From Oscillospiraceae bacterium (GTDB lineage Bacteria > Bacillota > Clostridia > Oscillospirales > CAG-272): a DNA stretch of 48,713 nucleotides. Positions 1 through 7,098 of the stretch are shown piece by piece (positions within the stretch are counted from its first letter, which is position 1; every line of letters starts with the position of its first letter). The position numbers and the translations under genes were made by a program. Below the pieces are notes generated by a model that was given only the letters and a program-made list of their open reading frames with translations, was not told the origin of the DNA and did no database searches. The stretch covers positions 1-48,713 of the forward strand of contig SVSK01000010.1 of NCBI GenBank assembly GCA_015064345.1. Direction: 5' to 3'.

Positions 1-160
1 CGCGGAAAGTAAAACCGGTAAATCCGGCGGTGTGTGTCGATAAAACTGCGGTGGGGATAATTGCGCACTCAATGCCCATTGCTGAAATAACAGGCAGCGC
101 AACTGTTATTGAACATTTACCAAAGCACGAGATATCTTGAAGTGTTACAACTCTTTTCAT
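1..160 (-). CDS. Pyridoxal/pyridoxamine kinase, N-terminal fragment (cut by window edge)
   Basis: The first 53 codons of a minus-strand gene whose 3' part lies outside the window. The translated start (MKRVVTLQDISCFGKCS, then a stretch ending AVLSTHTAGFTGFT) matches the N-terminus of the ribokinase-fold pyridoxine/pyridoxal kinases of Clostridia (PdxK/PdxY type), which phosphorylate vitamin B6 vitamers with ATP. The conserved Ser in QDIS and the STHT segment belong to the substrate pocket in this family. ATG at 158-160 is preceded by a strong AGGAGG (168-173) and a promoter at 190-218. It lies downstream of the rplJL terminator and has its own promoter, so it is probably an independent unit. 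Family call is confident; exact substrate preference is not. Confidence 0.85.
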   Translation of the reverse strand, partial: MKRVVTLQDISCFGKCSITVALPVISAMGIECAIIPTAVLSTHTAGFTGFTFR

Positions 161-189
161 ATATAAGCCTCCTGTTTTCTATGTGATTA

Positions 190-218
190 ATTATATATCA
201 TTCTCACTCTTAATTCAA
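190..218 (-). promoter_or_regulatory. Sigma-A promoter of the pyridoxal kinase gene
   Basis: On the minus strand TTGAAT (213-218) is separated by 17 bp from TATAAT (190-195). It lies about 30 bp upstream of the start codon and after the rplL terminator. Confidence 0.75.
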
Positions 219-274
219 GAAAGATTATTTACAAAGTACGTTTTAAGAGAAGAAAAAATCATAGTTATATTAAC

Positions 275-305
275 AAAAAACAGACACCGAAAAACACGGT
301 GCCTG
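275..305 (-). terminator. Intrinsic terminator of rplJ-rplL
   Basis: On the minus strand a 9-bp stem (CAGGCACCG with CGGTGTCTG, one G-U pair) with a 7-nt loop is followed directly by six T residues. It sits 50 bp after the rplL stop and ends the ribosomal stalk operon without reaching rpoB. Confidence 0.85.
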
Positions 306-355
306 TCTGATGGTTATTGAACTTCTTAAACTACGAATATAGATCTGAAGTAAAA

Positions 356-733
356 TTACTTGATTTCTACTTCTGCGCCTGTAGCAGTGATCTTAGCCTT
401 CATAGCTTCAGCGTCTTCCTTGGAGAGACCTTCCTTGATGGTCTTGGGAGCACCTTCTACGAGTTCCTTAGCTTCCTTAAGGCCGAGACCTGTGATCTCA
501 CGAACAACCTTGATAACGTCGAGCTTCTTAGCACCGAAGTTTGTGAGAACTACGTCGAATTCGGTCTTCTCTTCTACTGCGGGAGCTGCTGCGCCTGCTG
601 CACCTGCAACTGCTACGGGAGCTGCTGCGGATACGCCAAACTCTTCTTCAACTGCCTTTACGAGGTCAGCGAGTTCGAGGATTGTAAGAGATTTGATAGT
701 TTCAAGAATCTGAAGAGACTTTTCTGTTGCCAT
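356..733 (-). CDS. rplL: 50S ribosomal protein L7/L12
   Basis: A 125-residue protein with the usual L7/L12 layout. An N-terminal dimerisation helix (about residues 1-35) is followed by an Ala/Pro/Gly-rich hinge (about 36-55) and the C-terminal domain (about 56-125), which carries the [20 protein letters not shown] signature that binds GTPase factors. Dimers of L7/L12 bind the C-terminal helix of L10 and recruit elongation factors to the ribosome. The ATG is preceded by GGAGG 8 nt upstream, and the gene follows rplJ by 57 nt, so both are likely made from the leader-controlled transcript. A terminator follows. Length and sequence are typical. Confidence 0.98.
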   Translation of the reverse strand: MATEKSLQILETIKSLTILELADLVKAVEEEFGVSAAAPVAVAGAAGAAAPAVEEKTEFDVVLTNFGAKKLDVIKVVREITGLGLKEAKELVEGAPKTIKEGLSKEDAEAMKAKITATGAEVEIK

Positions 734-790
734 TTTATTTTCCTCCGTTAAATGTAAGATGTTAATTTACGAAATTTAATGTTTACCCGA

Positions 791-1378
791 TTATTCAGCG
801 GGTGTTTCTGCGGGAGCTTCAGCAGGAGCTTCTGTAGCTTCAGCTGCAACTTCTTCTGCAGGTGCTTCTTCTGCGGGAGCTTCTTCGCCATCCTTGTCGA
901 TGATAGCCTGAAGAACGTAAGCAAACTTGTAGAGCGGGCTCTGGATGCTTCCGAGAAGCTTTGCAACGAGTACTTCCTTCGGGGGAATCTCAGCAAGCTC
1001 ATTAACTGTAGCTGCATCAACAACCGCACCTTCAAGGATACCGCCGCGGATTTCAAATGTTTCGATCTTGTCTGCATATTCCTTAAGGATCTTTGCAGGA
1101 GCGATCGCATCGTCATAGCTAAACGCAATAGCGTTCATGCCTTCAAGTTCAGACTTAAGACCTTCGAAGCCTGCCTGATCGCAAGCCTTACCGATGAGAG
1201 TGTTCTTAATAACGGAATACTCAACACCAGCTGCACGAAGAGCTGCACGCATCTTTGTATCCTGATCTACAGTGATACCTTCGTACTTTACGAGTACACC
1301 GGATACAGCGCGACCCATCTTTTCAGCAAGAGCTTCAACAAGGGCTTTCTTCTGCTCTAATATTTTCTCGCTGGGCAT
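791..1378 (-). CDS. rplJ: 50S ribosomal protein L10 with long acidic tail
   Basis: A 195-residue L10, the base of the ribosomal stalk; it binds 23S rRNA through its N-terminal domain and carries L7/L12 dimers on its C-terminal helix. The start is set at MPSEKILEQK (1376-1378) because GGAGG lies just upstream; a longer in-frame reading to 1531 only crosses the RNA leader. Residues 1-165 look like ordinary L10. The last roughly 30 residues are an Ala/Pro/Glu repeat (APAEE, EAPAE, ETPAE units), longer than the usual 165-175-residue proteins. Expression is likely autoregulated through the leader at 1379-1529. No rplK or rplA lies upstream; rarA is there instead. Confidence 0.97.
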   Translation of the reverse strand: MPSEKILEQKKALVEALAEKMGRAVSGVLVKYEGITVDQDTKMRAALRAAGVEYSVIKNTLIGKACDQAGFEGLKSELEGMNAIAFSYDDAIAPAKILKEYADKIETFEIRGGILEGAVVDAATVNELAEIPPKEVLVAKLLGSIQSPLYKFAYVLQAIIDKDGEEAPAEEAPAEEVAAEATEAPAEAPAETPAE

Positions 1379-1529
1379 TTTAATTTCCTCCTTATAAGCT
1401 GTAAGCAGATACAAAAAAGTCTTTCTCCGCTCGCACGAAAAAAGACTTACATAAATATCCCTTGTAAGGTCTCTCCTCGGCAGGAAAGCGGATGCTTTTA
1501 CTGTAACCTGCTGTCTTTGGTTCAACAAC
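1379..1529 (-). promoter_or_regulatory. L10 (rplJ) ribosomal protein leader RNA
   Basis: About 150 nt of untranslated leader between the promoter and rplJ. It carries the conserved blocks of the Firmicutes L10 leader: AAAGACAGCAGG near its 5' end (about 1508-1519) pairs with CCTGCCGAGGAGAG further on (about 1470-1483). In this family the L10-L12 complex binds the structure and promotes premature termination, giving feedback control. A terminator-like hairpin occupies 1413-1448. Confidence 0.85.
1413..1448 (-). terminator. Attenuator hairpin in the L10 leader
   Basis: On the minus strand AAGTCTTT and AAAGACTT (1441-1448 and 1417-1424) form an 8-bp stem around a GC-rich loop, followed by a run of T. 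It lies between the conserved L10-binding part of the leader and the rplJ start, where premature termination would reduce rplJL expression. Confidence 0.75.
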
Positions 1530-1535
1530 ACGAGT

Positions 1536-1564
1536 ATTATATCATGTCATATTTTGTTTGTCAA
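1536..1564 (-). promoter_or_regulatory. Consensus sigma-A promoter of rplJ-rplL
   Basis: Perfect TTGACA (1559-1564) and TATAAT (1536-1541) with a 17-bp spacer on the minus strand. Initiation near 1529 would give the L10 leader RNA. Confidence 0.9.
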
Positions 1565-1587
1565 TAGGTTTTTATAAAAAAGTTGAA

Positions 1588-2835
1588 TTATTTTTTGTGA
1601 AATTCTTTGATTTTTTCAAAGTACACTTTTGCGGCTTGCTCAGTCTTGTTTTCACCGTAATCGTAATACTTTCGTCCAACCAAATCGTTGGGTAAATACT
1701 GCTGATCTACCCAGTGCCCGGGGTAATCGTGTGGATACTTGTATCCCTTAAACAGCGGACTGCGAAGATGTAACGGCGGCTCACTTCCCTTTCCCGCATG
1801 GATATCGGCTTCTGCTGCGGCATATGCGTTGTAAGCGGAGTTTGATTTTGGCGCGGTCGCAAGTATGACTGCAGCATTCACAAGCGGAATCCTTGCTTCG
1901 GGCAGTCCGAGCTCTCTTGCGGTATCTACACAAGCCTTTACAATAACAGGTGCCATAGGATAAGCAGCGCCAATGTCTTCACTTGCAATTACCATTAGCC
2001 TGCGGCACGGTGAGATGAGATCTCCGCCCTCAAGAAGTCTGGCAAGGTAAAATACCGCAGCATCGGGATCAGAGCCTCTGATGGACTTCTGAAGCCCCGA
2101 GAGGAGGTCGTAGTGTACATCGCCGTCTCTGTCGAAATTGCTTTGAACAGATGAAGGGGTGAGGCTGTAAATTAACTCTTTTGTTATGACTGCATTGTTA
2201 TCTTTATCAATATCTGCCGCACCTTCAGCTACCTCAAGCATAGTAATCGCACGTCTCATATCTCCGCCTGCAGAGTCAGCTATCGCGGAAAACGCATCAT
2301 CCGTAATTGTCAGCTCGGGAAATTCCCTCTCAGCAACCTGTCTTACACGTTTTTCAATATCTTTTGCGTCCACGTGCTTGAACTCAAACACAGAGCATCT
2401 TGAGAGAAGCGCGTCATATATATAGTAGTAAGGGTTCTCCGTTGTGGAAGCGATAAGTGTAATGCGTCCGTCCTCAAGATATTCGAGAAGAGACTGCTGT
2501 TGCTTCTTGTTGAAGTACTGGATCTCATCAAGGTAAAGAACGACTCCGTCTGTGCCAAACATCGACTCGGTATCTTTGGCTACATCGCGAATATCCTGCA
2601 GTGAAGCGGTCGTTGCGTTAAGCTTGTGCAGAGTCTTACCGCACTTGCTCGCAATTATTGAGGCGGCAGTTGTTTTTCCGCAACCCGGAGGGCCATAGAA
2701 TATCATGGAAGGAATCACACCACGGGAAACGATCCTACGCAGTATTCCTTTTTCACCAAACAAGTGAGTCTGACCGGCAATATCATCAAAAGATTCCGGC
2801 CTTGCGCGGTCAGCCAGAGGAGACAGTCTTGACAT
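1588..2835 (-). CDS. rarA: Replication-associated recombination AAA+ ATPase RarA (MgsA)
   Basis: A 415-residue AAA+ ATPase of the RarA/MgsA/WRNIP1 family, which acts at stalled replication forks. Visible motifs are Walker A GPPGCGKTT (48-56), Walker B VLYLDEIQ (99-106), sensor 1 STTENP (130-135) and an arginine-finger segment LSRC (144-147). The C-terminal half has the lid plus tetramerisation domain typical of RarA (GGDLISPCRR, ARELGLPEARIPL). The N-terminal LADRARPESFDDIAGQ box is characteristic. The ATG is preceded by AAAGG 8 nt upstream. It is transcribed away from the small gene at 2873, with only 37 bp between the two starts. Full length, no damage seen. Confidence 0.96.
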   Translation of the reverse strand: MSRLSPLADRARPESFDDIAGQTHLFGEKGILRRIVSRGVIPSMIFYGPPGCGKTTAASIIASKCGKTLHKLNATTASLQDIRDVAKDTESMFGTDGVVLYLDEIQYFNKKQQQSLLEYLEDGRITLIASTTENPYYYIYDALLSRCSVFEFKHVDAKDIEKRVRQVAEREFPELTITDDAFSAIADSAGGDMRRAITMLEVAEGAADIDKDNNAVITKELIYSLTPSSVQSNFDRDGDVHYDLLSGLQKSIRGSDPDAAVFYLARLLEGGDLISPCRRLMVIASEDIGAAYPMAPVIVKACVDTARELGLPEARIPLVNAAVILATAPKSNSAYNAYAAAEADIHAGKGSEPPLHLRSPLFKGYKYPHDYPGHWVDQQYLPNDLVGRKYYDYGENKTEQAAKVYFEKIKEFHKK

Positions 2836-2872
2836 ATATGTTTCCTTTCCATAAATCAGAAATGAGGGTTAT

Positions 2873-3217
2873 ATGAATTACACCGATTATTCAGTAATAA
2901 ACGAAGGCGCGCGTATGTACCGACTCACACTCCCCTGTTTTTCAGATGACGACAGATTTTATGATGCTGCAAGAATGAATCGATTTTATTCGGCAGTCAT
3001 GGATAGGCTTTGTATGATCGGGGAATCTCTGAAGAAATCAAACGAGAGGCGAACCTGCTATTCGTGTGCATATAAGGTCACAGAGAACGGAAAAAACGAA
3101 GAAGTAGAATTGATTATTTCATTAAGGTGTTCAAACCGAAAAGCTGCCAGGAAGTCAATAATACACGTATGGGAAAACGGTTATATCGTATCGGAACGTA
3201 TTACCGATAAATTCTAA
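2873..3217 (+). CDS. Small conserved-looking protein of unknown function
   Basis: A 114-residue protein that I do not recognise. It has no signal peptide or membrane segment. The order of an N-terminal beta-like segment (YRLTLPCF), a helix with NRFYSAVMDRL, and two later strands (CYSCAYKVTE, VELIISLRC, IIHVWENGYIVSE) resembles small alpha/beta proteins related to DUF3298-like folds, but this is only a pattern impression. The start ATG at 2873 has GAGGG 5 nt upstream. It is divergent from rarA and followed by the terminator and tRNA-Arg on the opposite strand. It is likely a real gene because the RBS is good and no other coding frame explains the stretch. Confidence 0.7.
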   Translation: MNYTDYSVINEGARMYRLTLPCFSDDDRFYDAARMNRFYSAVMDRLCMIGESLKKSNERRTCYSCAYKVTENGKNEEVELIISLRCSNRKAARKSIIHVWENGYIVSERITDKF

Positions 3218-3219
3218 AA

Positions 3220-3247
3220 AACGGCGGTGCAGATGTCACTCGCCGTT
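3220..3247 (-). terminator. Terminator of tRNA-Arg
   Basis: On the minus strand AACGGCG and CGCCGTT form a 7-bp stem (extendable by GTG/CAC with one bulge), directly followed by a T run (3216-3221). It lies just after the tRNA 3' end and also overlaps the tail of the converging small gene. Confidence 0.75.
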
Positions 3248-3249
3248 AC

Positions 3250-3322
3250 GTTCCCGAGGTGATTCGAACACCCGACCTACCGCTTAGGAGGCGGTCGCTC
3301 TATCCTGCTGAGCTACGGAAAC
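3250..3322 (-). tRNA. tRNA-Arg (anticodon CCT)
   Basis: A 73-nt cloverleaf on the minus strand. The acceptor stem GTTTCCG/CGGGAAC has one T-G pair, the D arm is GCTC...GAGC, the anticodon stem ACCGC/GCGGT has loop CTCCTAA (anticodon CCT, decoding AGG), and the T arm has loop TTCGAAT. The CCA end is not encoded. It has its own promoter and terminator. Confidence 0.95.
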
Positions 3323-3339
3323 ATTTAATGAACATAGGA

Positions 3340-3368
3340 ATTATATCACACTTAAATTGAAAATTCAA
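3340..3368 (-). promoter_or_regulatory. Promoter of tRNA-Arg
   Basis: On the minus strand TTGAAT (3363-3368) and TATAAT (3340-3345) with a 17-bp spacer, ending 17 bp before the tRNA 5' end. Confidence 0.75.
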
Positions 3369-3377
3369 TAGGTGAAC

Positions 3378-3411
3378 GAAAAATACCGAAAGCCATTCGA
3401 CTTCCGGTATT
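3378..3411 (-). terminator. Terminator of the DUF4430 lipoprotein gene
   Basis: On the minus strand AATACCG and CGGTATT (3405-3411 and 3382-3388) form a stem followed by TTTTTC. It lies 18 bp after the stop codon and before the tRNA-Arg promoter. Confidence 0.75.
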
Positions 3412-3428
3412 ATCTAAAATTATATGTA

Positions 3429-3851
3429 TTATTCAGGTTCAACAAGGGTGTATTCGTATACGATAACGTCGCCTTCATTAACTACAACGTTGTCTGCACG
3501 GCCCTTCATTTCTTCACCGTTGATAGTGCAAAGCCAGAAATAATTGTTGGCACCCTGCTCATAAACTGTTCCCTCTACATCAGAGATAGAATCAAATCTT
3601 CCGCCATCTACTACGTAGGCGATATCGTTGTAAAGAAGCAGGCCTTCAACTGCATTAAGAATAGTAGGCGCAGCACCGTCCTGACCTACTGCTTCATAGG
3701 GGTACTCATCAAGAATGAATACGTCACCGGCAACAACAGAAATGGTGCAGGATACCTTGACATCATTTGTTCCGCCGCCAAGACAAGACGTCATTGTCAT
3801 GAGAAGCATGATAACAGCAACAAATACAGTCAAAATTTTGATACTTTTCAT
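3429..3851 (-). CDS. DUF4430-type secreted lipoprotein
   Basis: A 140-residue exported protein. Residues 1-23 form a lipoprotein signal ending in MTSC (Cys23), followed by a GGG spacer. The rest matches the DUF4430 (transcobalamin C-terminal-like) domain: VVAGDVFILDEYPYEAVG, TILNAVEGLL, a central VVDGG...FDSI, then YFWLCTINGEEMKGRADNVVVNEGD, which is the typical WxxxINGExxxxGxxxxxVxxGD ending. In this family the domain is a small ligand- or partner-binding module on the cell surface. The start is chosen at MKSIK because GGAGG lies 7 nt upstream; an in-frame codon 5 residues earlier has no RBS. It has its own promoter and terminator, so it is a single-gene unit. The ligand is unknown. Confidence 0.8.
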   Translation of the reverse strand: MKSIKILTVFVAVIMLLMTMTSCLGGGTNDVKVSCTISVVAGDVFILDEYPYEAVGQDGAAPTILNAVEGLLLYNDIAYVVDGGRFDSISDVEGTVYEQGANNYFWLCTINGEEMKGRADNVVVNEGDVIVYEYTLVEPE

Positions 3852-3885
3852 TATAAAATCCTCCAAATTTGAGATTTACATATTC

Positions 3886-3914
3886 ATTATACACAAATGC
3901 AAGATTATTGTCAA
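3886..3914 (-). promoter_or_regulatory. Consensus promoter of the DUF4430 lipoprotein gene
   Basis: Perfect TTGACA (3909-3914) and TATAAT (3886-3891) with 17 bp between them on the minus strand, 35 bp before the start codon. Confidence 0.85.
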
Positions 3915-4023
3915 TAGCAATAGAGTATTTGAAGGAAGATTTTTCATGTTCTGCATGAGCGAATGTGTAAGTTATTACCATCATGCTTTAGCATCTCAGG
4001 GTAATTCTTATACAAAAAACTTA

Positions 4024-4052
4024 TTTACAAATTATAACGCGTGTGTTATAAT
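4024..4052 (+). promoter_or_regulatory. Promoter of nfnA-nfnB
   Basis: TTTACA (4024-4029), 17-bp spacer, TATAAT (4047-4052), with start ATG 61 bp downstream. The stretch 3915-4023 between this and the divergent lipoprotein promoter shows no other feature to me. Confidence 0.75.
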
Positions 4053-4113
4053 ACTAAATAATTATCAATGATTGTAAATTATGAAATTTTGCATAGATTG
4101 AAGTGAGAACAAA

Positions 4114-4956
4114 ATGTACAGAATCGTAAAAAAAGAAGTCCTTGGCCCTGCAGTTGTTAGAATGGAGATCGATGCCCCTCTGATTGCAAAAAAGGCAGAG
4201 CCCGGTCAGTTTATTATACTCAGAGTTGACAGTGACGGAGAGCGAATTCCTCTTACCATTGCTGATTATGACAGAATACGCGGTACGGTAACGATAATAT
4301 TCCAAAAGGTCGGTGCTACAACCGATAAGCTTGCTGAGCTAAATGAAGGAGATTTTCTTGCAGACTTTGTCGGTCCTCTCGGACGTGCAACAGAAACTGA
4401 TGACCTAAAGAAGGTTGCTGTTGTTGGCGGCGGTGTAGGATGTGCTATTGCCTACCCTGTTGCAAAGAAGCTTCATTCCCTCGGTTGCGAGGTGCATTCC
4501 ATAATAGGTTTCAGAAATAGAGATCTCGTGATTCTCGAGAAAGAATTTGCCGAGGTTTCGAACAAGCTTCTGAAGATGTCCGATGACGGATCATGGGGTG
4601 AGAAAGGTCTTGTAACAAATGCTCTCAGGCAGCTTATTGAAAGCGGTGAGGTGTACGATGAGGTTATCGCAATAGGTCCGCTTGTTATGATGAAGTTTGT
4701 TTCTGCACTCACAAAAGAGTTTGGCATTAAAACAGTTGTCAGCATGAATCCTGTTATGATCGACGGAACGGGTATGTGCGGAGGGTGCAGACTCACTGTT
4801 GGTGGAAAAACAAAATTCGCGTGTGTTGACGGACCGGAATTTGACGGACATCTTGTTGATTTTGATGAAGCAATGAAGCGTGGTGCGATGTACAGGGATT
4901 TCGAGCGTCACGCAAGAGAAGAAAACTGCAATCTGTTACGCGCAGAGGTGAAATAA
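4114..4956 (+). CDS. nfnA: NADH-dependent ferredoxin:NADP+ oxidoreductase, subunit A
   Basis: A 280-residue FAD- and [2Fe-2S]-containing subunit of the electron-bifurcating NfnAB transhydrogenase, which couples NADH and reduced ferredoxin to NADP+ reduction in anaerobes. It has an FNR-like FAD domain (about 1-95, with PGQFIILR and GERIPLTIA) and a nucleotide domain starting VAVVGGGVGCAIAYP (101-115). Near the C-terminus are the iron-sulfur ligands Asp217, Cys222, Cys225 and Cys237; the D-x4-C-x2-C-x11-C spacing is that known for NfnA, including the unusual Asp ligand. The same family is also annotated as sulfide dehydrogenase or dihydroorotate-dehydrogenase electron-transfer subunit. The direct junction with nfnB (TAA then ATG) supports the Nfn reading. 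Its RBS is weak (GTGAG). Confidence 0.93.
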   Translation: MYRIVKKEVLGPAVVRMEIDAPLIAKKAEPGQFIILRVDSDGERIPLTIADYDRIRGTVTIIFQKVGATTDKLAELNEGDFLADFVGPLGRATETDDLKKVAVVGGGVGCAIAYPVAKKLHSLGCEVHSIIGFRNRDLVILEKEFAEVSNKLLKMSDDGSWGEKGLVTNALRQLIESGEVYDEVIAIGPLVMMKFVSALTKEFGIKTVVSMNPVMIDGTGMCGGCRLTVGGKTKFACVDGPEFDGHLVDFDEAMKRGAMYRDFERHAREENCNLLRAEVK

Positions 4957-6342
4957 ATGGCAAACATGTCAAAGAAAAAGAACGAGATGCCCTCTCAGTC
5001 TCCTGAAATTCGCAGGAACAATTACGATGAGGTTGCGCTCGGATATACTGAAGAAATTGCAATCGACGAAGCTACACGCTGTCTCAACTGTGTGAATATG
5101 TCGTGCGTTTCAGGTTGCCCTGTGAATATTGCAATTCCGCATTTTATCAAGAAAATTACTGAAAATGACTTTGAAGGTGCGTACAAAATTATTGCAGACT
5201 CAAGCTCACTTCCCGCGGTTTGCGGACGAGTTTGCCCACAGGAATCACAGTGCGAGGCAAAATGTGTTCGCGGCATAAAGGGAGACCCTGTCGGCATTGG
5301 CAGACTTGAGCGATTTGTTGCAGACAGGCATAATGCTGATATTGTTGAAGAAATTAAGCAACCTGTCAGCAACGGTCATAAGGTAGCGGTTATCGGATCA
5401 GGTCCTTCGGGTCTTGCGTGCGCTGGAGACCTTGCTAAAATGGGCTACGATGTGACCGTATTTGAAGCTCTCCACACCGCAGGGGGGGTTCTTGTGTATG
5501 GTATTCCCGAATTCAGACTTCCTAAATCCATAGTGCAGAAAGAGATAGACAATCTTAAGGCTCTCGGCGTAAAAATCGAAACCAACATGGTTATCGGTAA
5601 GATTCTCTCTGTTGACGAGCTTTTTGACGACGGATTTGAGGCTGTATTTATCGGCACAGGTGCAGGACTTCCTCGCTTTATGGGAATCCCCGGTGAAAAT
5701 CTTTGCGGTGTGTATTCTGCAAATGAGTTTTTGACAAGAATTAACCTTATGAAGGCTTATAAAGACAGCTCCGCTACACCGATCATGCACGCGAAGAACG
5801 TTGCGGTCGTCGGCGGCGGTAACGTTGCAATGGATGCAGCACGCTCTGCACTAAGACTTGGAGCGGAGAACGTTTATATAGTATATCGCAGAGGTGAGTC
5901 TGAACTTCCCGCTCGAGCTGAAGAAGTTGAACACGCCAAGGAAGAAGGAATAATTTTCCGACTTCTGTCTAATCCTGTTGAGATACTCTCCGACGGAAAC
6001 GGCAACGTCTCGGGCATTCGCTGTGTTAAAATGGGCCTTGGCGAGCCTGACGAAAGCGGACGCCGCAAGCCTGTGGAAATTGTCGGATCTGAATTTAATA
6101 TTAATGTTGAGTCGGTAATTATGTCTATCGGCACGAGCCCGAATCCTCTTATAAAATCAACAACAGAAGGTCTTGACTTCTCGTCTCGCGGAGGAATTAT
6201 CACCGATGAGAACGGCCTTACATCCCGAGAGGGCGTTTTTGCAGGCGGCGATGCGGTTACAGGCGCGGCAACAGTAATTCTTGCAATGGGTGCCGGTAAA
6301 AAGGCAGCTGCGGCTATTGACAAATATATTCAAAGCAAATAA
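4957..6342 (+). CDS. nfnB: NADH-dependent ferredoxin:NADP+ oxidoreductase, subunit B
   Basis: A 461-residue flavoprotein homologous to the small subunit of glutamate synthase (often annotated gltA/gltD). The N-terminal region carries two [4Fe-4S] cysteine sets (Cys42, 45, 50, 54 and Cys89, 93, 99, 103). It is followed by the FAD-binding VAVIGSGPSGLACAGDLA (143-160) and the NADP(H)-binding VAVVGGGNVAMDAARSA (near 284-300). The final GxFAGGDAVTGAATVILAMG box is the conserved FAD end motif. It starts at the base after the nfnA stop, so the two are translationally coupled. No glutamate synthase large subunit is nearby, and nfnA precedes it, which favours bifurcating transhydrogenase over glutamate synthesis. 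Confidence 0.93.
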   Translation: MANMSKKKNEMPSQSPEIRRNNYDEVALGYTEEIAIDEATRCLNCVNMSCVSGCPVNIAIPHFIKKITENDFEGAYKIIADSSSLPAVCGRVCPQESQCEAKCVRGIKGDPVGIGRLERFVADRHNADIVEEIKQPVSNGHKVAVIGSGPSGLACAGDLAKMGYDVTVFEALHTAGGVLVYGIPEFRLPKSIVQKEIDNLKALGVKIETNMVIGKILSVDELFDDGFEAVFIGTGAGLPRFMGIPGENLCGVYSANEFLTRINLMKAYKDSSATPIMHAKNVAVVGGGNVAMDAARSALRLGAENVYIVYRRGESELPARAEEVEHAKEEGIIFRLLSNPVEILSDGNGNVSGIRCVKMGLGEPDESGRRKPVEIVGSEFNINVESVIMSIGTSPNPLIKSTTEGLDFSSRGGIITDENGLTSREGVFAGGDAVTGAATVILAMGAGKKAAAAIDKYIQSK

Positions 6343-6346
6343 AAAT

Positions 6347-6372
6347 AAGCCGACTTGAAATACAGTCGGTTT
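6347..6372 (+). terminator. Terminator of nfnA-nfnB
   Basis: AAGCCGACT and AGTCGGTTT pair around an 8-nt loop and are followed by TTATATATT, 5 bp after the nfnB stop. The T run is short. Confidence 0.6.
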
Positions 6373-6380
6373 ATATATTA

Positions 6381-6409
6381 AAGGAGCACACTTTGCAGCA
6401 TGCTCCTTA
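6381..6409 (-). terminator. Hairpin after tRNA-Thr (probable terminator)
   Basis: A perfect 8-bp stem (AAGGAGCA/TGCTCCTT) around a 12-nt loop, 5 nt past the tRNA 3' end on the minus strand. The following bases are TTTAATATAT, a weak T tract. Confidence 0.55.
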
Positions 6410-6413
6410 ATCA

Positions 6414-6484
6414 GCTGGTGGAGGGATTTGAACCCTCGGCCTATTGATTACGAATCAATTGCGCTACCCCTGCGCCACACCAGC
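6414..6484 (-). tRNA. tRNA-Thr (anticodon CGT)
   Basis: A 71-nt cloverleaf on the minus strand with a perfect acceptor stem GCTGGTG/CACCAGC. The D stem is GCGC/GCGC, the anticodon stem ATTGA/TCAAT has loop TTCGTAA (anticodon CGT, decoding ACG), and the T stem GAGGG/CCCTC has loop TTCAAAT. CCA is not encoded. Confidence 0.95.
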
Positions 6485-6505
6485 AATATTAAATTCAGCC
6501 TATGT

Positions 6506-6534
6506 ATTATACTATATAGAATACGCTTTGTCAA
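6506..6534 (-). promoter_or_regulatory. Consensus promoter of tRNA-Thr
   Basis: Perfect TTGACA (6529-6534) and TATAAT (6506-6511) with 17 bp between them on the minus strand, 21 bp before the tRNA 5' end. Confidence 0.85.
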
Positions 6535-6627
6535 GTGAGGAATTTGAAAAATATGGTCGCGTATGGTTTGCCTTCTATAATAGAAACGCGGTATTTTACA
6601 TGAGTTTGAATCTTTTGGAGGTTGATT

Positions 6628-7098
6628 ATGACAAAGACAAACGCTCTTCGTCTTCTTGAAAATGCAAAGATATATTTTGAAACGGTTGAATATTCGGTCG
6701 ACGAATCTGACCTTTCCGGAACACACATTGCTGAGCTCTTGGGAGAAGACCCCGATTGTATATTCAAAACCCTGGTTTGTGTGGATGACAAAGGATCACA
6801 TCATGTTTTCTGTATTCCCGTTGCGTATGAGTTGGATTTGAAAAAATGTGCTGTTGCGGCGGGAGTAAAGCGTGTGGAAATGATCCCTGTAAAGGAACTT
6901 TTGCCGCTTACCGGATATATTAGAGGCGGGTGCTCTCCTGTCGGAATGAAAAAGAAATTTCCAACATATATTGATGAAACAGCAACACTGTGCGATAAAA
7001 TTTATGTTAGTGGAGGAATGAGAGGGCTACAGATGATACTGTCACCAATGGAGCTTGCGGGATTTGTTGGTGCAAAGTTTTCAGATCTGATCAAATGA
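6628..7098 (+). CDS. ybaK: YbaK/EbsC family aminoacyl-tRNA deacylase
   Basis: A 156-residue protein of the YbaK/ProX superfamily; the best match is YbaK-type Cys-tRNA(Pro) deacylase, which clears cysteine mischarged on tRNA-Pro. Typical features are KTNALRLLENAKIYFE at the start, the central IFKTLVCVDD strand, the VPVAYELDLKK-like VxxxxELDLKK block, and the catalytic-site region GYIRGGCSPVGMKKKFPTYID (about 98-118), which contains the invariant GxxSP(F/V)G motif. The start is set at ATG 6628, with GGAGG 6 nt upstream. A TTG two codons earlier would leave no room for the RBS. It converges on the GNAT gene with an 8-bp 3' overlap. Confidence 0.9.
   Translation: MTKTNALRLLENAKIYFETVEYSVDESDLSGTHIAELLGEDPDCIFKTLVCVDDKGSHHVFCIPVAYELDLKKCAVAAGVKRVEMIPVKELLPLTGYIRGGCSPVGMKKKFPTYIDETATLCDKIYVSGGMRGLQMILSPMELAGFVGAKFSDLIK

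Noticed and set aside
1379-1531. N-terminal extension of L10 (51 extra codons)
   Set aside because: The stretch is the L10 leader RNA with its attenuator; the downstream ATG has a proper RBS and the normal L10 start.
4114-6342. Reading the pair as glutamate synthase small subunit or dihydroorotate dehydrogenase electron-transfer subunit
   Set aside because: No gltB-type large subunit or pyrD is adjacent, and subunit A has the NfnA-type Asp-Cys3 cluster ligands with immediate coupling to subunit B.
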